Both the position numbers and the translations under genes were made by a program. This document shows positions 8,285 to 17,203 of a DNA stretch of 64,000 nt, one piece after another. The stretch covers positions 1 to 64,000 of the forward strand of contig SUZD01000002.1 of NCBI GenBank assembly GCA_015060105.1, written 5' to 3'. Below the pieces are notes generated by a model that ran no database searches, was not told the origin of the DNA, and was given only the letters and a program-made list of their open reading frames with translations. The stretch comes from Rikenellaceae bacterium. Lineage in GTDB: Bacteria > Bacteroidota > Bacteroidia > Bacteroidales > Rikenellaceae. Position 1 is the stretch's first letter; every line of letters begins with the position of its first letter.

Positions 8285-9487
8285 ATGGAATCTCTCAAAG
8301 AACTATATAGAATCGGTCGTGGCCCGTCAAGTAGCCACACTATGGGTCCTGCAAAAGCAGCATCACAATTTGCATCACGTCACCCCGAGGCCGAGAGTTT
8401 CAGAGTTACCCTCTATGGTAGCCTCGCCGCTACGGGCAAAGGCCACATGACCGATATTGCAATCATTGATGAATTGCAGAAAGTCGCTCCCGTTGAAATC
8501 ATCTGGAAAGCCGACACCGTACTCGAACGACACACCAACGGAATGTTGTATGAGTCGCTGGTTGGAGGCGAAGTTACAGACAAATGGTTAGTATTCAGTG
8601 TTGGTGGTGGCAAGATTGTCGATGAGCACGAAATAAACAAGCCCGAGAAGGTATATTCTCTTTCGACTATTCACGATATTTTGGAGTGGTGTCGCAATGA
8701 GGGTTGCGCCTTTTGGGAGTATGTCGAGATGTGCGAGGGTCCCGAGATTTGGGACTATTTACAAGAGGTATGGCAAACTATGTGTCAGTCTATCGAGAAC
8801 GGACTAAACCACGAGGGCGTACTACCCGGAGGTTTGGGTGTGAGACGCAAAGCCGCAACCTACTTTGTAAAGGCAAAAGGATATACACACTCGCTAAACT
8901 CTCGCGGTAATGTTTATGCCTATGCATTGGCAGTATCAGAAGAGAATGCGAGTGGTGGTATCATTGTAACTGCACCAACTTGTGGTTCGAGCGGTGTTCT
9001 TCCTGCGGTTCTGTATCACTTGTATAAGGCGCATCAATTCCGCGATGTCCGCATTATTCGCGCATTGGCTACTGCCGGTTTGTTTGGTAATGTTGTCAAA
9101 AGGAATGCTTCGATTTCGGGAGCAGAGGTGGGTTGCCAAGGTGAGGTTGGTGTTGCGTGTGCTATGGCCGCAGCTGCCTCTTGCCAGCTTTTCGGAGGTA
9201 CTCCCAATCAGATTGAGTATGCAGCCGAATTGGCGTTGGAGCACCACCTGGGTCTTACTTGCGACCCTGTTTGTGGATTGGTACAAGTGCCGTGTATCGA
9301 GCGAAATGCCATTGCCGCAGCTCGTGCTTTGGACGCTAATATTTATGCAACTTTCTCGGACGGTATTCACGGCGTAAGTTTTGATGATGTAGTCGAGGCG
9401 ATGAAACAAACCGGACACGATATTCCAAGTCTTTATAAAGAGACCGCTATGGGTGGACTTGCAAAACTTAAAAATAAAAGAAAATAA
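8285..9487 (+). CDS. sdaA: L-serine ammonia-lyase (L-serine dehydratase), iron-sulfur type, single chain
   Basis: Deaminates L-serine to pyruvate and ammonia using a 4Fe-4S cluster instead of PLP. The beta-type N-terminal domain starts with GRGPSSSHTMGP. The alpha-type catalytic domain follows, with TAPTCGSSGVLPAV, GAEVGCQGEVG and CDPVCGLVQVPC supplying cluster cysteines. At 400 aa both domains are fused, as in Gram-negative single-chain enzymes. It has its own promoter and a strong terminator directly after it, so it is a single-gene unit. Confidence 0.95.
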   Translation: MESLKELYRIGRGPSSSHTMGPAKAASQFASRHPEAESFRVTLYGSLAATGKGHMTDIAIIDELQKVAPVEIIWKADTVLERHTNGMLYESLVGGEVTDKWLVFSVGGGKIVDEHEINKPEKVYSLSTIHDILEWCRNEGCAFWEYVEMCEGPEIWDYLQEVWQTMCQSIENGLNHEGVLPGGLGVRRKAATYFVKAKGYTHSLNSRGNVYAYALAVSEENASGGIIVTAPTCGSSGVLPAVLYHLYKAHQFRDVRIIRALATAGLFGNVVKRNASISGAEVGCQGEVGVACAMAAAASCQLFGGTPNQIEYAAELALEHHLGLTCDPVCGLVQVPCIERNAIAAARALDANIYATFSDGIHGVSFDDVVEAMKQTGHDIPSLYKETAMGGLAKLKNKRK

Positions 9488-9509
9488 ACAACCTAACACT
9501 ACTCAAAAG

Positions 9510-9550
9510 GAACAGTTATTGCCTACCACGACAATAACTGTTTTCTTTTT
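9510..9550 (+). terminator. sdaA terminator
   Basis: AACAGTTATTG and CAATAACTGTT form an 11-bp perfect stem with a 10-nt loop followed by TTTCTTTTTT. It ends 7 nt before the next start codon, so that gene would depend on read-through or an unrecognised promoter. Confidence 0.9.
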
Positions 9551-9557
9551 TGTAGTT

Positions 9558-10220
9558 ATGAAATATTTGCTCGCAATCATTCTTTGCATCACTTGCTATG
9601 GTGCTTCTGCACAACAAAATTGGTATATCCCGTCGGACACAACCGCTAAATTCAAATATGCAGTCTATAACCAAAACGGACAGATAATCAGTTACTCTAT
9701 TGCCCGCGTTGATTCGGTTTACAAAGCCGGCAACCGTTGGATTGTCCGCCAAAGTTCAACGCTATACAATGCCCGAATGCAACCGACAGGAGCAGTACTG
9801 TATGCCGAGAGTTATGTTTCCAACGACACAACCTACCTTGCAATCAACCGAACAATGAATATGTCGGGTGCCACCGTGCACACCAAAGGCATACTCATAG
9901 CTCTGCCTGCTACGATTGACGGGCAAACTACGTTCGCCAATCAGCAACTTAATTGTCGCATCAACTTTGCAGGTATGAATTTTCGCACAACAACCGAGGT
10001 CTATGACATACAGATTATGAATCAGGAGACACTAACGGTCGATAACCGAATATTCAACACTCTGAAAATATCATACAACACCTCGACCAGAGTTCTCGGA
10101 CGACGCGAACAAACCTTTGTAACCACTTGGATTGCCAAGGAGATGGGCATAATGCTCGCTGTTGTCAATAATGAGCAAAACGGCAACTCGACTACAACAA
10201 AACTAATATCAATAGAGTAG
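9558..10220 (+). CDS. exported protein, possibly TapB/DUF3108-like
   Basis: A 220-aa protein with a clear signal peptide (MKYLLAIILCITCYGASAQ) and a beta-rich remainder with no transmembrane segments or lipobox, so probably periplasmic. The order of blocks (KFKYAVYNQNG near the start, a TWIAKEMGIML motif and NGNSTTTKL near the end) resembles small Bacteroidetes beta-proteins named TapB/DUF3108-like, but I do not recognise it firmly. The track ORF starts 35 codons earlier inside sdaA; ATG 9558 is the only sensible start. It sits immediately behind the sdaA terminator. Function unknown. Confidence 0.65.
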   Translation: MKYLLAIILCITCYGASAQQNWYIPSDTTAKFKYAVYNQNGQIISYSIARVDSVYKAGNRWIVRQSSTLYNARMQPTGAVLYAESYVSNDTTYLAINRTMNMSGATVHTKGILIALPATIDGQTTFANQQLNCRINFAGMNFRTTTEVYDIQIMNQETLTVDNRIFNTLKISYNTSTRVLGRREQTFVTTWIAKEMGIMLAVVNNEQNGNSTTTKLISIE

Positions 10221-10225
10221 GGCTG

Positions 10226-12523
10226 CTATGCAGCGCGAACTAACAATCGCAGCTCCTGCTCAACATAGTCTATATCAACCGTTTCGCCTTGCGAGATTTC
10301 GCCCGACACAATCATCTGCGCCAAAGGCTCCTCGATTCGTTCCAGGATTGTTCGTTTAAGCGAGCGAACTCCATAATCGGGCTGATAACCCCACAGCGCG
10401 AGTTGTCGTCGTGCGTCATTCGACAACTCAATGCGATAGCCCAAGCTTTCGGCTCGACGGCTCAACTGCGATAATTCCAAATCCACAATTGCCTCAATAT
10501 CCACCATCTGTAATGTATTGAATATCACCACATCATCTATACGATTGATAAATTCAGGTGCAAATGTTTCCATCAACGCTTTGCGATACTCCGACTCTGC
10601 TGTTACTCGATTGCGATTATTGGCAGATGTCACATAACCAACCGTTTGACTGCGACGCACCGCGTTAGCCGAGCCCACATTCGAAGTCATTATTATAATG
10701 GTGTTTTTAAAATCTACCTTGCGACCATTACCATCGGTTAACATTCCATCGTCCAACAACTGCAACATTAGATTATAGACCTCGCTATGCGCCTTCTCAA
10801 TCTCGTCGAAAAGTATCACAGAGTAGGGTTGTCGTCGCACGGCCTCGGTCAGTTGTCCACCCTCGCCATAACCAACATATCCGGGAGGAGAGCCAATCAA
10901 TCGTGATACATTATGTTGCTGACTATATTCACTCATATCGATACGAATTAACGCATCGGTGTTATCGAAAAATCGTCGTGCCAACTCCTTTGCCAAGTGT
11001 GTTTTACCAACCCCCGTAGGTCCGACAAACATAAAAACGCCTATCGGTTTATTGGGGTCTTTCAATCCTGAGCGACTTCGGAAAATCGCCTTAACAACCT
11101 TACCGACAGCCTCCGACTGTCCGATTACTACGCTTTCCAATTCGGAATTCATACCCACCAAACGCCCACGCTCACTTCGAGCCACGCGCTCAACAGGGAT
11201 ACCTGTAATCGAAGTTATCACACGCCCTATATCCTGCTTATCAACCACTCGACAATCCTCCGCTCCGAAAAGTTGTTGTCGCGCACCCGCTTCGTCCATT
11301 ACATCAATAGCCTTGTCGGGGAAATGACGATCGGCAATGTAGCGTTGAGTAAGTTCAACACACGCCACCAAAGCCTCATCGGTATAGCGCACCGAGTGAT
11401 GTTGTTCGTAGTGAACTTTTATGTTTTGCAGAATACGCAAGGTCTGTTCTGCGGTGGTAGGCTCAACCGTAATCTTCTGGAAACGGCGTTCCAACGCAGC
11501 ATCTCGTTCAATACTCTGTCGATATTCGTCAAAAGTTGTCGCACCAATACATTGCACTTCGCCTCGCGCCAATGCGGGTTTGAGAATATTGGCAGTATCA
11601 AGGCTTCCTTGTGTACTACCTGCACCAACAATGGTGTGTATCTCGTCAATAAATACAATAATATCCTTATTGCTACGCAACTCGTCGAGAATCACACTCA
11701 TACGCTCTTCAAACTCGCCACGATATTTGGTGCCGGCCACCAATGAGGCTACATCAAGCGACAAAACCCGTTTACCTTGCAATGAACGCGGAACAGTATT
11801 ATTGACAATGCGCAATGCCAAGCCTTCGACAATGGCACTCTTGCCGACACCCGCCTCACCGATTAGTACCGGGTTGTTCTTCTTGCGGCGACCCAACACC
11901 TGTATCAATCGCTCAATCTCGGCCTCACGTCCAATCACCACATCTATTTTGCCCCTACGAGCCACCTCTGTCAAATCAGTCGAGAAACGAGCCAGCACCG
12001 ACTCCTTTTTCTCGGAGCGTACCGAATCTGCAATATTTATGGGTAACGACGAGGTGCTGCCAAACAGACGAGGGTCACGAACAACCATAGTATCCTCGTC
12101 TTCGACAATACCAAACATTTTCTCCTCGATGGCCGATACCGTTATGCCATACATTTCGAGTACGCGCGATGATATAGTATGCTTGTCGTTCAGCACCATC
12201 AGTACGATGTGTGCCGTTGTCAGCGTTGCATCAACACCCGCAATCGCGTCGAGTATGTCCGATAAATTTGCGAAAAAAGTTCCACGCGATGGGGCATTAT
12301 GTTGTATGGTTGATTCTATTTCTCGCTCGATGCGACTCTTCATTCGATGTATCTCCCAATCTTTGAGAAGTGACGAGAGTATCGTTTCGGCACGACAACC
12401 TGCCGACGACAAAACACGAAGAAACAAACGGTCGCTGAGCCAATCAGTGTAGTTGTTGCGCTCGGCATCAAAAGCCATACGGCTGATGATACTACCAAGA
12501 GTGCGCGAGTGTTTTGCTTGCAT
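10226..12523 (-). CDS. ATP-dependent Clp protease ATP-binding subunit (ClpA/ClpC family)
   Basis: Hexameric AAA+ unfoldase expected to feed ClpP. A divergent N-domain spans about residues 1-140. D1 has Walker A GEAGVGKS (222-229), Walker [14 protein letters not shown] and the AGARQQLFG block. D2 has Walker A GPTGVGKT (about 505) and Walker [13 protein letters not shown] possible ClpP-contacting loop is QTVGY after the second sensor region. The D1-D2 linker is short, without the UVR/M-domain found in most ClpC, so the architecture (765 aa) is closer to ClpA. No clpS or clpP is adjacent. It converges on the exported protein gene with a 5-nt gap. Confidence 0.88.
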   Translation of the reverse strand: MQAKHSRTLGSIISRMAFDAERNNYTDWLSDRLFLRVLSSAGCRAETILSSLLKDWEIHRMKSRIEREIESTIQHNAPSRGTFFANLSDILDAIAGVDATLTTAHIVLMVLNDKHTISSRVLEMYGITVSAIEEKMFGIVEDEDTMVVRDPRLFGSTSSLPINIADSVRSEKKESVLARFSTDLTEVARRGKIDVVIGREAEIERLIQVLGRRKKNNPVLIGEAGVGKSAIVEGLALRIVNNTVPRSLQGKRVLSLDVASLVAGTKYRGEFEERMSVILDELRSNKDIIVFIDEIHTIVGAGSTQGSLDTANILKPALARGEVQCIGATTFDEYRQSIERDAALERRFQKITVEPTTAEQTLRILQNIKVHYEQHHSVRYTDEALVACVELTQRYIADRHFPDKAIDVMDEAGARQQLFGAEDCRVVDKQDIGRVITSITGIPVERVARSERGRLVGMNSELESVVIGQSEAVGKVVKAIFRSRSGLKDPNKPIGVFMFVGPTGVGKTHLAKELARRFFDNTDALIRIDMSEYSQQHNVSRLIGSPPGYVGYGEGGQLTEAVRRQPYSVILFDEIEKAHSEVYNLMLQLLDDGMLTDGNGRKVDFKNTIIIMTSNVGSANAVRRSQTVGYVTSANNRNRVTAESEYRKALMETFAPEFINRIDDVVIFNTLQMVDIEAIVDLELSQLSRRAESLGYRIELSNDARRQLALWGYQPDYGVRSLKRTILERIEEPLAQMIVSGEISQGETVDIDYVEQELRLLVRAA

Positions 12524-12584
12524 ATAATAATCATTTTGGTTCGCCCATATAACGGCGCTACCGCAAACGATATTACATCACATT

Positions 12585-13088
12585 TTACTCGAAACTACGC
12601 TTGGGCCACTCTCCGAGCTCCATTTTGCGAGCCTCGCCGCCTTCAATCTCGAAACGCAAAGCCGTTCTAACTTGATGAAATCCATAGATACCCGCCGCAC
12701 CCGGATTGAGATACAACATATCAAAACGGCGGTCAAACATCACACGCAAAATATGTGAATGTCCTGCAATAAAAATATTGGGGCGAGCCAAACGAATGGC
12801 ATCGACTATTCTGGAATCGTAGTGATTGGGGTATCCTCCGACATGGGTCATCAAGACTCGACTGCCCTCGCACACGAAGTTCTGCGATGACGGCATCCAA
12901 TGGCGCAGATTGCCTCCATCGACATTGCCATAAACCGCAACCAGAGGTTTGAACGAAGCTATTTTCTTGTAGCACTCCTCGCTACCAAAATCGCCGGCGT
13001 GCCACACCTCATCGACATCTGCCAAAAACTCTTGGAGTACGGAATCAAAAAGTCCGTGCGTATCGGATATGAGCCCTATCTTTCTCAT
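12585..13088 (-). CDS. YfcE/MJ0936-type metallophosphoesterase
   Basis: Predicted dimetal phosphodiesterase, cytosolic, 167 aa. Metal ligands are visible in order: GLISDTHG (DxH), WHAGDFG (GD), VYGNVDG (GNxD), MTHVGG and FIAGHSH (GHTH-like), then LNPGAAG. This is the compact YfcE subfamily; its physiological substrate is not known. A -7 box lies 4 nt upstream of its ATG, suggesting a leaderless transcript. Confidence 0.88.
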   Translation of the reverse strand: MRKIGLISDTHGLFDSVLQEFLADVDEVWHAGDFGSEECYKKIASFKPLVAVYGNVDGGNLRHWMPSSQNFVCEGSRVLMTHVGGYPNHYDSRIVDAIRLARPNIFIAGHSHILRVMFDRRFDMLYLNPGAAGIYGFHQVRTALRFEIEGGEARKMELGEWPKRSFE

Positions 13089-13092
13089 AGCG

Positions 13093-13100
13093 CAAATGTA
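13093..13100 (-). promoter_or_regulatory. -7 box abutting the YfcE-like start
   Basis: Reads TACATTTG on the minus strand, with 4 nt to the ATG at 13088, the same spacing as the acyl-CoA reductase and the HD-domain gene. Confidence 0.55.
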
Positions 13101-13148
13101 GTGATAAAACTCTGTGGGGCAAAAAAAATCGAAAAAAGTATATTAAAA

Positions 13149-13180
13149 TTTTGTTGTACCAAAAAAAGTTTATACTTTTG
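13149..13180 (+). promoter_or_regulatory. tRNA-Lys promoter
   Basis: TTTTG ending at 13153, a 19-nt spacer, then TACTTTTG at 13173-13180, 16 nt upstream of the mature tRNA 5' end. Confidence 0.75.
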
Positions 13181-13196
13181 TGCCGTCTAAAACGAT

Positions 13197-13269
13197 GCTT
13201 CTTTAGCTCAGCTGGTAGAGCACGACACTCTTAATGTTGGGGTCCAGGGTTCGAGCCCCTGAGGAAGCA
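13197..13269 (+). tRNA. tRNA-Lys (anticodon CTT)
   Basis: A full cloverleaf can be folded. The acceptor is GCTTCTT/AGGAAGC with one G-U pair. The D arm is GCTC/GAGC. The anticodon stem is CGACA/TGTTG around loop CTCTTAA (anticodon CTT, reading AAG). The T arm is CAGGG-TTCGAGC-CCCTG. The discriminator is A and no CCA is encoded. It has its own promoter and terminator, so it is a single-gene unit. Confidence 0.97.
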
Positions 13270-13272
13270 CTG

Positions 13273-13302
13273 AAAAGGCAGTCCGTGTGGACTGCCTTTT
13301 TT
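13273..13302. terminator. terminator after tRNA-Lys, shared with the convergent transferase gene
   Basis: AAAAGGCAGTCC and GGACTGCCTTTT flank a GTGT loop (12 bp including A-T extension), with six T on the plus strand and TTTT on the minus strand. Confidence 0.88.
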
Positions 13303-13310
13303 CATATTTG

Positions 13311-14819
13311 TTATTCAAAGATATTCATCTGCTCGTCGTATATCGGGCTTGCGATATTGAGGAAGTTGAGTACGCTATGAAAAACGTGGTAGTGACCAAC
13401 TTTGTCAAGCGGTTTAACCGTCTGCGCGCCCTCCGAAGTCCACACAACAAACGGGATATCAATCTGTTCGCGAGGAGCAAGGCTCATAGGAACACCGTGC
13501 ATATAGAGCCCATTCTCGCCAAGCGACTCTCCATGATCCGACACGAACAACATACAACTACGGTGCGATGGCACATCACGCAAAATCTCAATCACAGAGT
13601 GCAACAGATAGTCGGTATATAGAATCGTATTGTCATAGGCATTAACCAGTTCGCTATGGTCTGCCGCCGACACCTCGACCGCAGTACAAGCGGGAGTAAA
13701 CCGTTCAAACTCGGCTGGGTATTTTTTGAAATAGGTAGGGCCGTGACTTGTACTACAATGCAGCACAATTAACACTTTGTCCTTATCACTACCTTCAATT
13801 TCATCTTTCAGTCCTGCCAACAGCAGTTCATCGTATTTGCCATTCGCTTCGGGATAAAGCGATTGCAACTCTCTTGCTGTAAAGTATTTATCTATATGCA
13901 CAGGTGGCTCTCCCCAATTATATGAACGCCACACGACATCAACTCCCGCACGATTGAGGTAGTTGGGCAGTATCTCATACAAATCATTTGAGGGTTTATG
14001 GTCGAGTATCGCCTTTACGCCAGCGGTTGTATATGTTGCCGACGCCTCGGCACGAAGGGCGACGACACTATCTTGTCGGAGCAGCGGGTTGGTATCACGC
14101 TCATAGCCATATAGCGAGAAGTTTTGTTGTCGGGCGGACTCACCGATAACAAGCACGCAGACCTCTTTGTCGGTTGTTGCAATATGAGCATCAGGCAACA
14201 AAATCTCCTTACGATTCTTCTGCTGTTCCTGATTATAGTATCGCACAGTATTAACGACATAGGACCACGGCATCAATAGGCTGCCCAATTCGGTAGAATT
14301 ACGGTCTATCCACAACACATTCCGCATATTTCCCAGCACCACCAAGGCCACAACAGCCAATGCTACTCCCATATTCGCAAAGAAGCGTCGAATCGTACCA
14401 TAATCAACTTTGCGTACAAACAAATAAACACTGGGCACCACGCCAAGCAACAAAAAGTACCAAACGGCCGTCATCGAGAAGTATGCCGACGCCTCCGAGA
14501 AACGCGTATTAAACACATTTCCCATCATCTTGTCCGTTATCAACACATCATAGACGTCGATAAAGTAGAAACTGATTGCATTGGCCAGAAATGTAAATGC
14601 CAAAATACATTTACCCACAAGGCGACCTGCATACAACAGCAGATAATAGACAAAGAAGTTGCCTGCCAGCAGAAGCAAAGCGCTTCCACAACCCAGAAGC
14701 AAAGTATTAACCCCCTCTACATTCTCGAATACCAAGCGTAAAGCGGGAATGTGATAGGCCACCAGCGTAAACACGCTCAACACCAAACTAATGACGGTTA
14801 TATTGGTCTTTTTCTTCAT
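13311..14819 (-). CDS. EptA/MCR-like phosphoethanolamine transferase (inner membrane)
   Basis: Predicted to transfer phosphoethanolamine from phosphatidylethanolamine to lipid A or another envelope glycan. About five N-terminal transmembrane helices (residues about 8-185) are followed by a periplasmic sulfatase-fold domain with VLVIGESARQQNFSLYGYER, where the nucleophile position is Ser instead of the usual Thr. The LHCSTSHGP and FVSDHGESLGENG metal-site motifs follow. Start 14819 (502 aa) is chosen because its ATG overlaps the upstream TGA (ATGA); the track start is 14 codons earlier. It is translationally coupled to the PHP-domain gene. Lipid A is the likeliest target, but the sequence does not fix it. 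Confidence 0.85.
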   Translation of the reverse strand: MKKKTNITVISLVLSVFTLVAYHIPALRLVFENVEGVNTLLLGCGSALLLLAGNFFVYYLLLYAGRLVGKCILAFTFLANAISFYFIDVYDVLITDKMMGNVFNTRFSEASAYFSMTAVWYFLLLGVVPSVYLFVRKVDYGTIRRFFANMGVALAVVALVVLGNMRNVLWIDRNSTELGSLLMPWSYVVNTVRYYNQEQQKNRKEILLPDAHIATTDKEVCVLVIGESARQQNFSLYGYERDTNPLLRQDSVVALRAEASATYTTAGVKAILDHKPSNDLYEILPNYLNRAGVDVVWRSYNWGEPPVHIDKYFTARELQSLYPEANGKYDELLLAGLKDEIEGSDKDKVLIVLHCSTSHGPTYFKKYPAEFERFTPACTAVEVSAADHSELVNAYDNTILYTDYLLHSVIEILRDVPSHRSCMLFVSDHGESLGENGLYMHGVPMSLAPREQIDIPFVVWTSEGAQTVKPLDKVGHYHVFHSVLNFLNIASPIYDEQMNIFE

Positions 14820-16033
14820 CGGGTAGATTTCTTTTTGCGAAAAACTTTGCACAGTAGCCACACATCGCCAACGAACAGCACAAGCAGCATCACATTAAAC
14901 AAAACCGACAACCACACATTTACTTTGTGTTGGGGAGCTGTAAATGGTGTTCGAGCCACCGAAGCATCATATCGGGCAAAGGGATTGGTATAAACAACCT
15001 CGCCATCGGGCAGATAGGCTGTAAAACGGGCATAGGTATCATCGGTGGCAAAGGTATAACTTGTACTGTCTGCGTCGGCAGCCTTATGGCAAACCCTATG
15101 GTCTTGCCCCCAAACTATTATACTATCGGCTTTTTGCGACAATGCAATATAAATCGTACTATCTTGCACTCCAATATTCGTAATATATGGCACACATTTA
15201 TTGCGAGCATACTTTACACTCCAATCGCCATTGCCATAGTTTGGCACGCGCATCGAATAGTAGCAACCATCACGCAATGTGGCAAGAATATCGCTATATT
15301 TTGCAGACGGGCAATCAAGAAAGTTGCAACGAATTGCAATAGCCGACGAGCGATCGGGAAAATGTAAACCGTCATTTGCCAAAGCAAAACTATAATGGCC
15401 CGCACTCAAAGCCCAATCCCAATACTCGTTTTCGGTACTCTTGCCACTATCAAGTTCCATTAACTCATACCCTTCGAGGCGTTCCATATCGCGTTTCGAA
15501 AGGAAATTTGTTCGGAGCGGGTGGTTTATCTGTATAATGTCGCTATCCGTACCCAAAACATTCAGTTGAAACTGTTTTTGCGAAGATAGCAAGGGTAGAA
15601 GATGGTCAAAATAGTTTACGCAAGGCGAGCCGAACACAAGTTTATGATATTTGAACAGATTATATCCGTGCTCATAAACATTAACTTGCAGTACAGAATC
15701 AAACGGGTGAGTGGTCAATTCGTTATGATTCGAGAAAGTTACTATATCGTAGTTTAGTTTCTCGTAGCACTCATACACCTCACTCGGCCACTTCTCACAC
15801 TCATTAAATATTCCCTCTACGCGAGTATGGGTATGGAAGTTGGCTCGTTTCCATACTGTGGTCGTATCGAAATTTCGATAGGGATTGAAAATATCGGGGC
15901 CACTGAATGGTTGGGGCTCGGCGAAATCATATATCGGGCTGACACTTGTGGCTATACACAACGCAAGCGCAATCAGCACCAATGAAACCGCTGTTTTCCA
16001 TAACACTCTCAATATGGTTTTTACGACTCTCAT
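14816..16033 (-). CDS. membrane-anchored PHP-domain protein (putative phosphoesterase)
   Basis: 405 aa with an N-terminal transmembrane helix (residues about 8-30) and a second near the C-terminus (about 375-395) followed by a basic tail, placing the body on the outer face of the inner membrane. PHP-type metal motifs are present: NFHTHTRVEG (HxH), FSNHNELT, IINHPL-like QINHPLR and ANDGLH. These suggest phosphoester hydrolysis. The ATGA overlap couples it to the EptA-like gene, so both probably act on the same envelope phosphate group. A one-mismatch -7 box (TAACCTTG) lies 4 nt before the ATG. I do not know a characterised homologue. Confidence 0.7.
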   Translation of the reverse strand: MRVVKTILRVLWKTAVSLVLIALALCIATSVSPIYDFAEPQPFSGPDIFNPYRNFDTTTVWKRANFHTHTRVEGIFNECEKWPSEVYECYEKLNYDIVTFSNHNELTTHPFDSVLQVNVYEHGYNLFKYHKLVFGSPCVNYFDHLLPLLSSQKQFQLNVLGTDSDIIQINHPLRTNFLSKRDMERLEGYELMELDSGKSTENEYWDWALSAGHYSFALANDGLHFPDRSSAIAIRCNFLDCPSAKYSDILATLRDGCYYSMRVPNYGNGDWSVKYARNKCVPYITNIGVQDSTIYIALSQKADSIIVWGQDHRVCHKAADADSTSYTFATDDTYARFTAYLPDGEVVYTNPFARYDASVARTPFTAPQHKVNVWLSVLFNVMLLVLFVGDVWLLCKVFRKKKSTR

Positions 16034-16058
16034 TCTGCAAGGTTAATAATTTTTTGTC

Positions 16059-16094
16059 AAAAAGGGCTGTTCCAACACTCTTGTCGAACAGCCC
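16059..16094 (-). terminator. terminator of the uppS-bamA-ompH operon
   Basis: On the minus strand GGGCTGTTC pairs with GAACAGCCC (9 bp, 13-nt loop) followed by TTTTT. It separates the envelope operon from the PHP/EptA pair. Confidence 0.8.
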
Positions 16095-16117
16095 CTAATT
16101 ATCTGTTTGATTACGGA

Positions 16118-16657
16118 CTACAAACCGGCTTGCTCTGTTTGTGTAGGACGATCTACACAACCCAAAGTAGTACGAATCTCTTCGGTCACATCCTTAACAG
16201 CCTCCTCATCGAGATAGACAACTTGCTCGTTTTGGAATACAACCACATAACCGTTTGCTTTACACAGTTTGGTAATAGCCTCTTTGGCGCGAGCTACAAG
16301 GGGCTCCATCAACTCGGCCTCCACTTTGGCAAGCTCTTGTTGTGCCGATTGGTAGAACTCTTGCAAACGAGTATTAAGGTCTTGCATCTCTTTCTCTTTG
16401 AGTTGTTTTACCGCAGCCGACATAGTAGCACTGTTTTTCTCGTAGTCGTAGCGTTTATTATTCAACTCAACTTGAATATTCTCCAACAAATCTTGGTAGT
16501 CTTGTGCTGCTTTTTGGTATTTCAAATCAACCGAATCCATCTCGGGCATAGTAGCAATTACGCGCTCATAATCGATACGTGCAAACTTTTGCGCCGATAC
16601 ATTGGCTGCCGAAACAATAAACAAGCAGGCAAGTAAGAGTTTAATAGCTTTTTTCAT
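16118..16657 (-). CDS. OmpH/Skp family periplasmic chaperone (second copy)
   Basis: Predicted trimeric periplasmic chaperone for outer-membrane proteins. It has a signal peptide (MKKAIKLLLACLFIVSAANVSAQ), the short N-terminal strand KFARIDYERVIATMPEM typical of OmpH, then a long coiled-coil arm (about residues 45-120). 179 aa. It lies 4 nt downstream of a first ompH copy and both follow bamA, so chaperone and insertase are made together. Tandem ompH copies are common in Bacteroidetes. Confidence 0.9.
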   Translation of the reverse strand: MKKAIKLLLACLFIVSAANVSAQKFARIDYERVIATMPEMDSVDLKYQKAAQDYQDLLENIQVELNNKRYDYEKNSATMSAAVKQLKEKEMQDLNTRLQEFYQSAQQELAKVEAELMEPLVARAKEAITKLCKANGYVVVFQNEQVVYLDEEAVKDVTEEIRTTLGCVDRPTQTEQAGL

Positions 16658-16661
16658 CTTT

Positions 16662-17183
16662 CTAGTTATTATTTACAATTTTAATGATTTCTTGGGTTTT
16701 GTCAGCCGAAGGTGCGTAGTACAATACGGTCGGGTTCGAAGCGATGTCAATAATCAAGCCCAAACCTTTGGCCGCAGCATACTCATCAATGATTTTGAAT
16801 ACTTTGTCCTGAATAGGTTTCAGTTTCTCGTCACGCATCTTCTCGATAGTGCCATTCTCGCCAAAGACTTGCTCTTGGAATTTGGTAATTTCCTCTTCAC
16901 GCGAGATGATTTTACGCTCGGCTGCGCTACGTTGCGAAGCCGAATACGAAGCCTTTACACTTTGATAAGTGTTATACTCTTTTTCGAGTTCGTCAAACGC
17001 TTGGTCAATTTGTTGTTGGTAGTTCTTGCTTTGACTCTCCAACTCTTTGACCGCTGTATTGTAACTTTCAATAGACTTGAATATTTTCTCGCTATCAACG
17101 ACAGCATAGTTTTGTGCATAAGCATTGCTTGCACAGATTGACAAAATAGCTACCACAAAGGCTGCAAACAGATTCTTTTTCAT
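16662..17183 (-). CDS. OmpH/Skp family periplasmic chaperone (first copy)
   Basis: 173-aa exported protein. The signal peptide is MKKNLFAAFVVAILSICASNAYAQ, followed by NYAVVDSEKIFKSIESY, where Skp/OmpH has a conserved V-D-E-I strand. A charged coiled coil (about 40-115) and a C-terminal LGLIIDIASNPTVLYYAP strand complete the Skp body. Located 20 nt after bamA. It differs substantially from the neighbouring copy, indicating an old duplication. Confidence 0.9.
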   Translation of the reverse strand: MKKNLFAAFVVAILSICASNAYAQNYAVVDSEKIFKSIESYNTAVKELESQSKNYQQQIDQAFDELEKEYNTYQSVKASYSASQRSAAERKIISREEEITKFQEQVFGENGTIEKMRDEKLKPIQDKVFKIIDEYAAAKGLGLIIDIASNPTVLYYAPSADKTQEIIKIVNNN

Positions 17184-17203
17184 AATTAGGTAGTTATATT
17201 AGG

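Noticed and set aside
11421-12452. 343-aa plus-strand ORF
   Set aside because: Serine-rich antisense shadow of the Clp ATPase gene, which has complete AAA+ motifs on the other strand.
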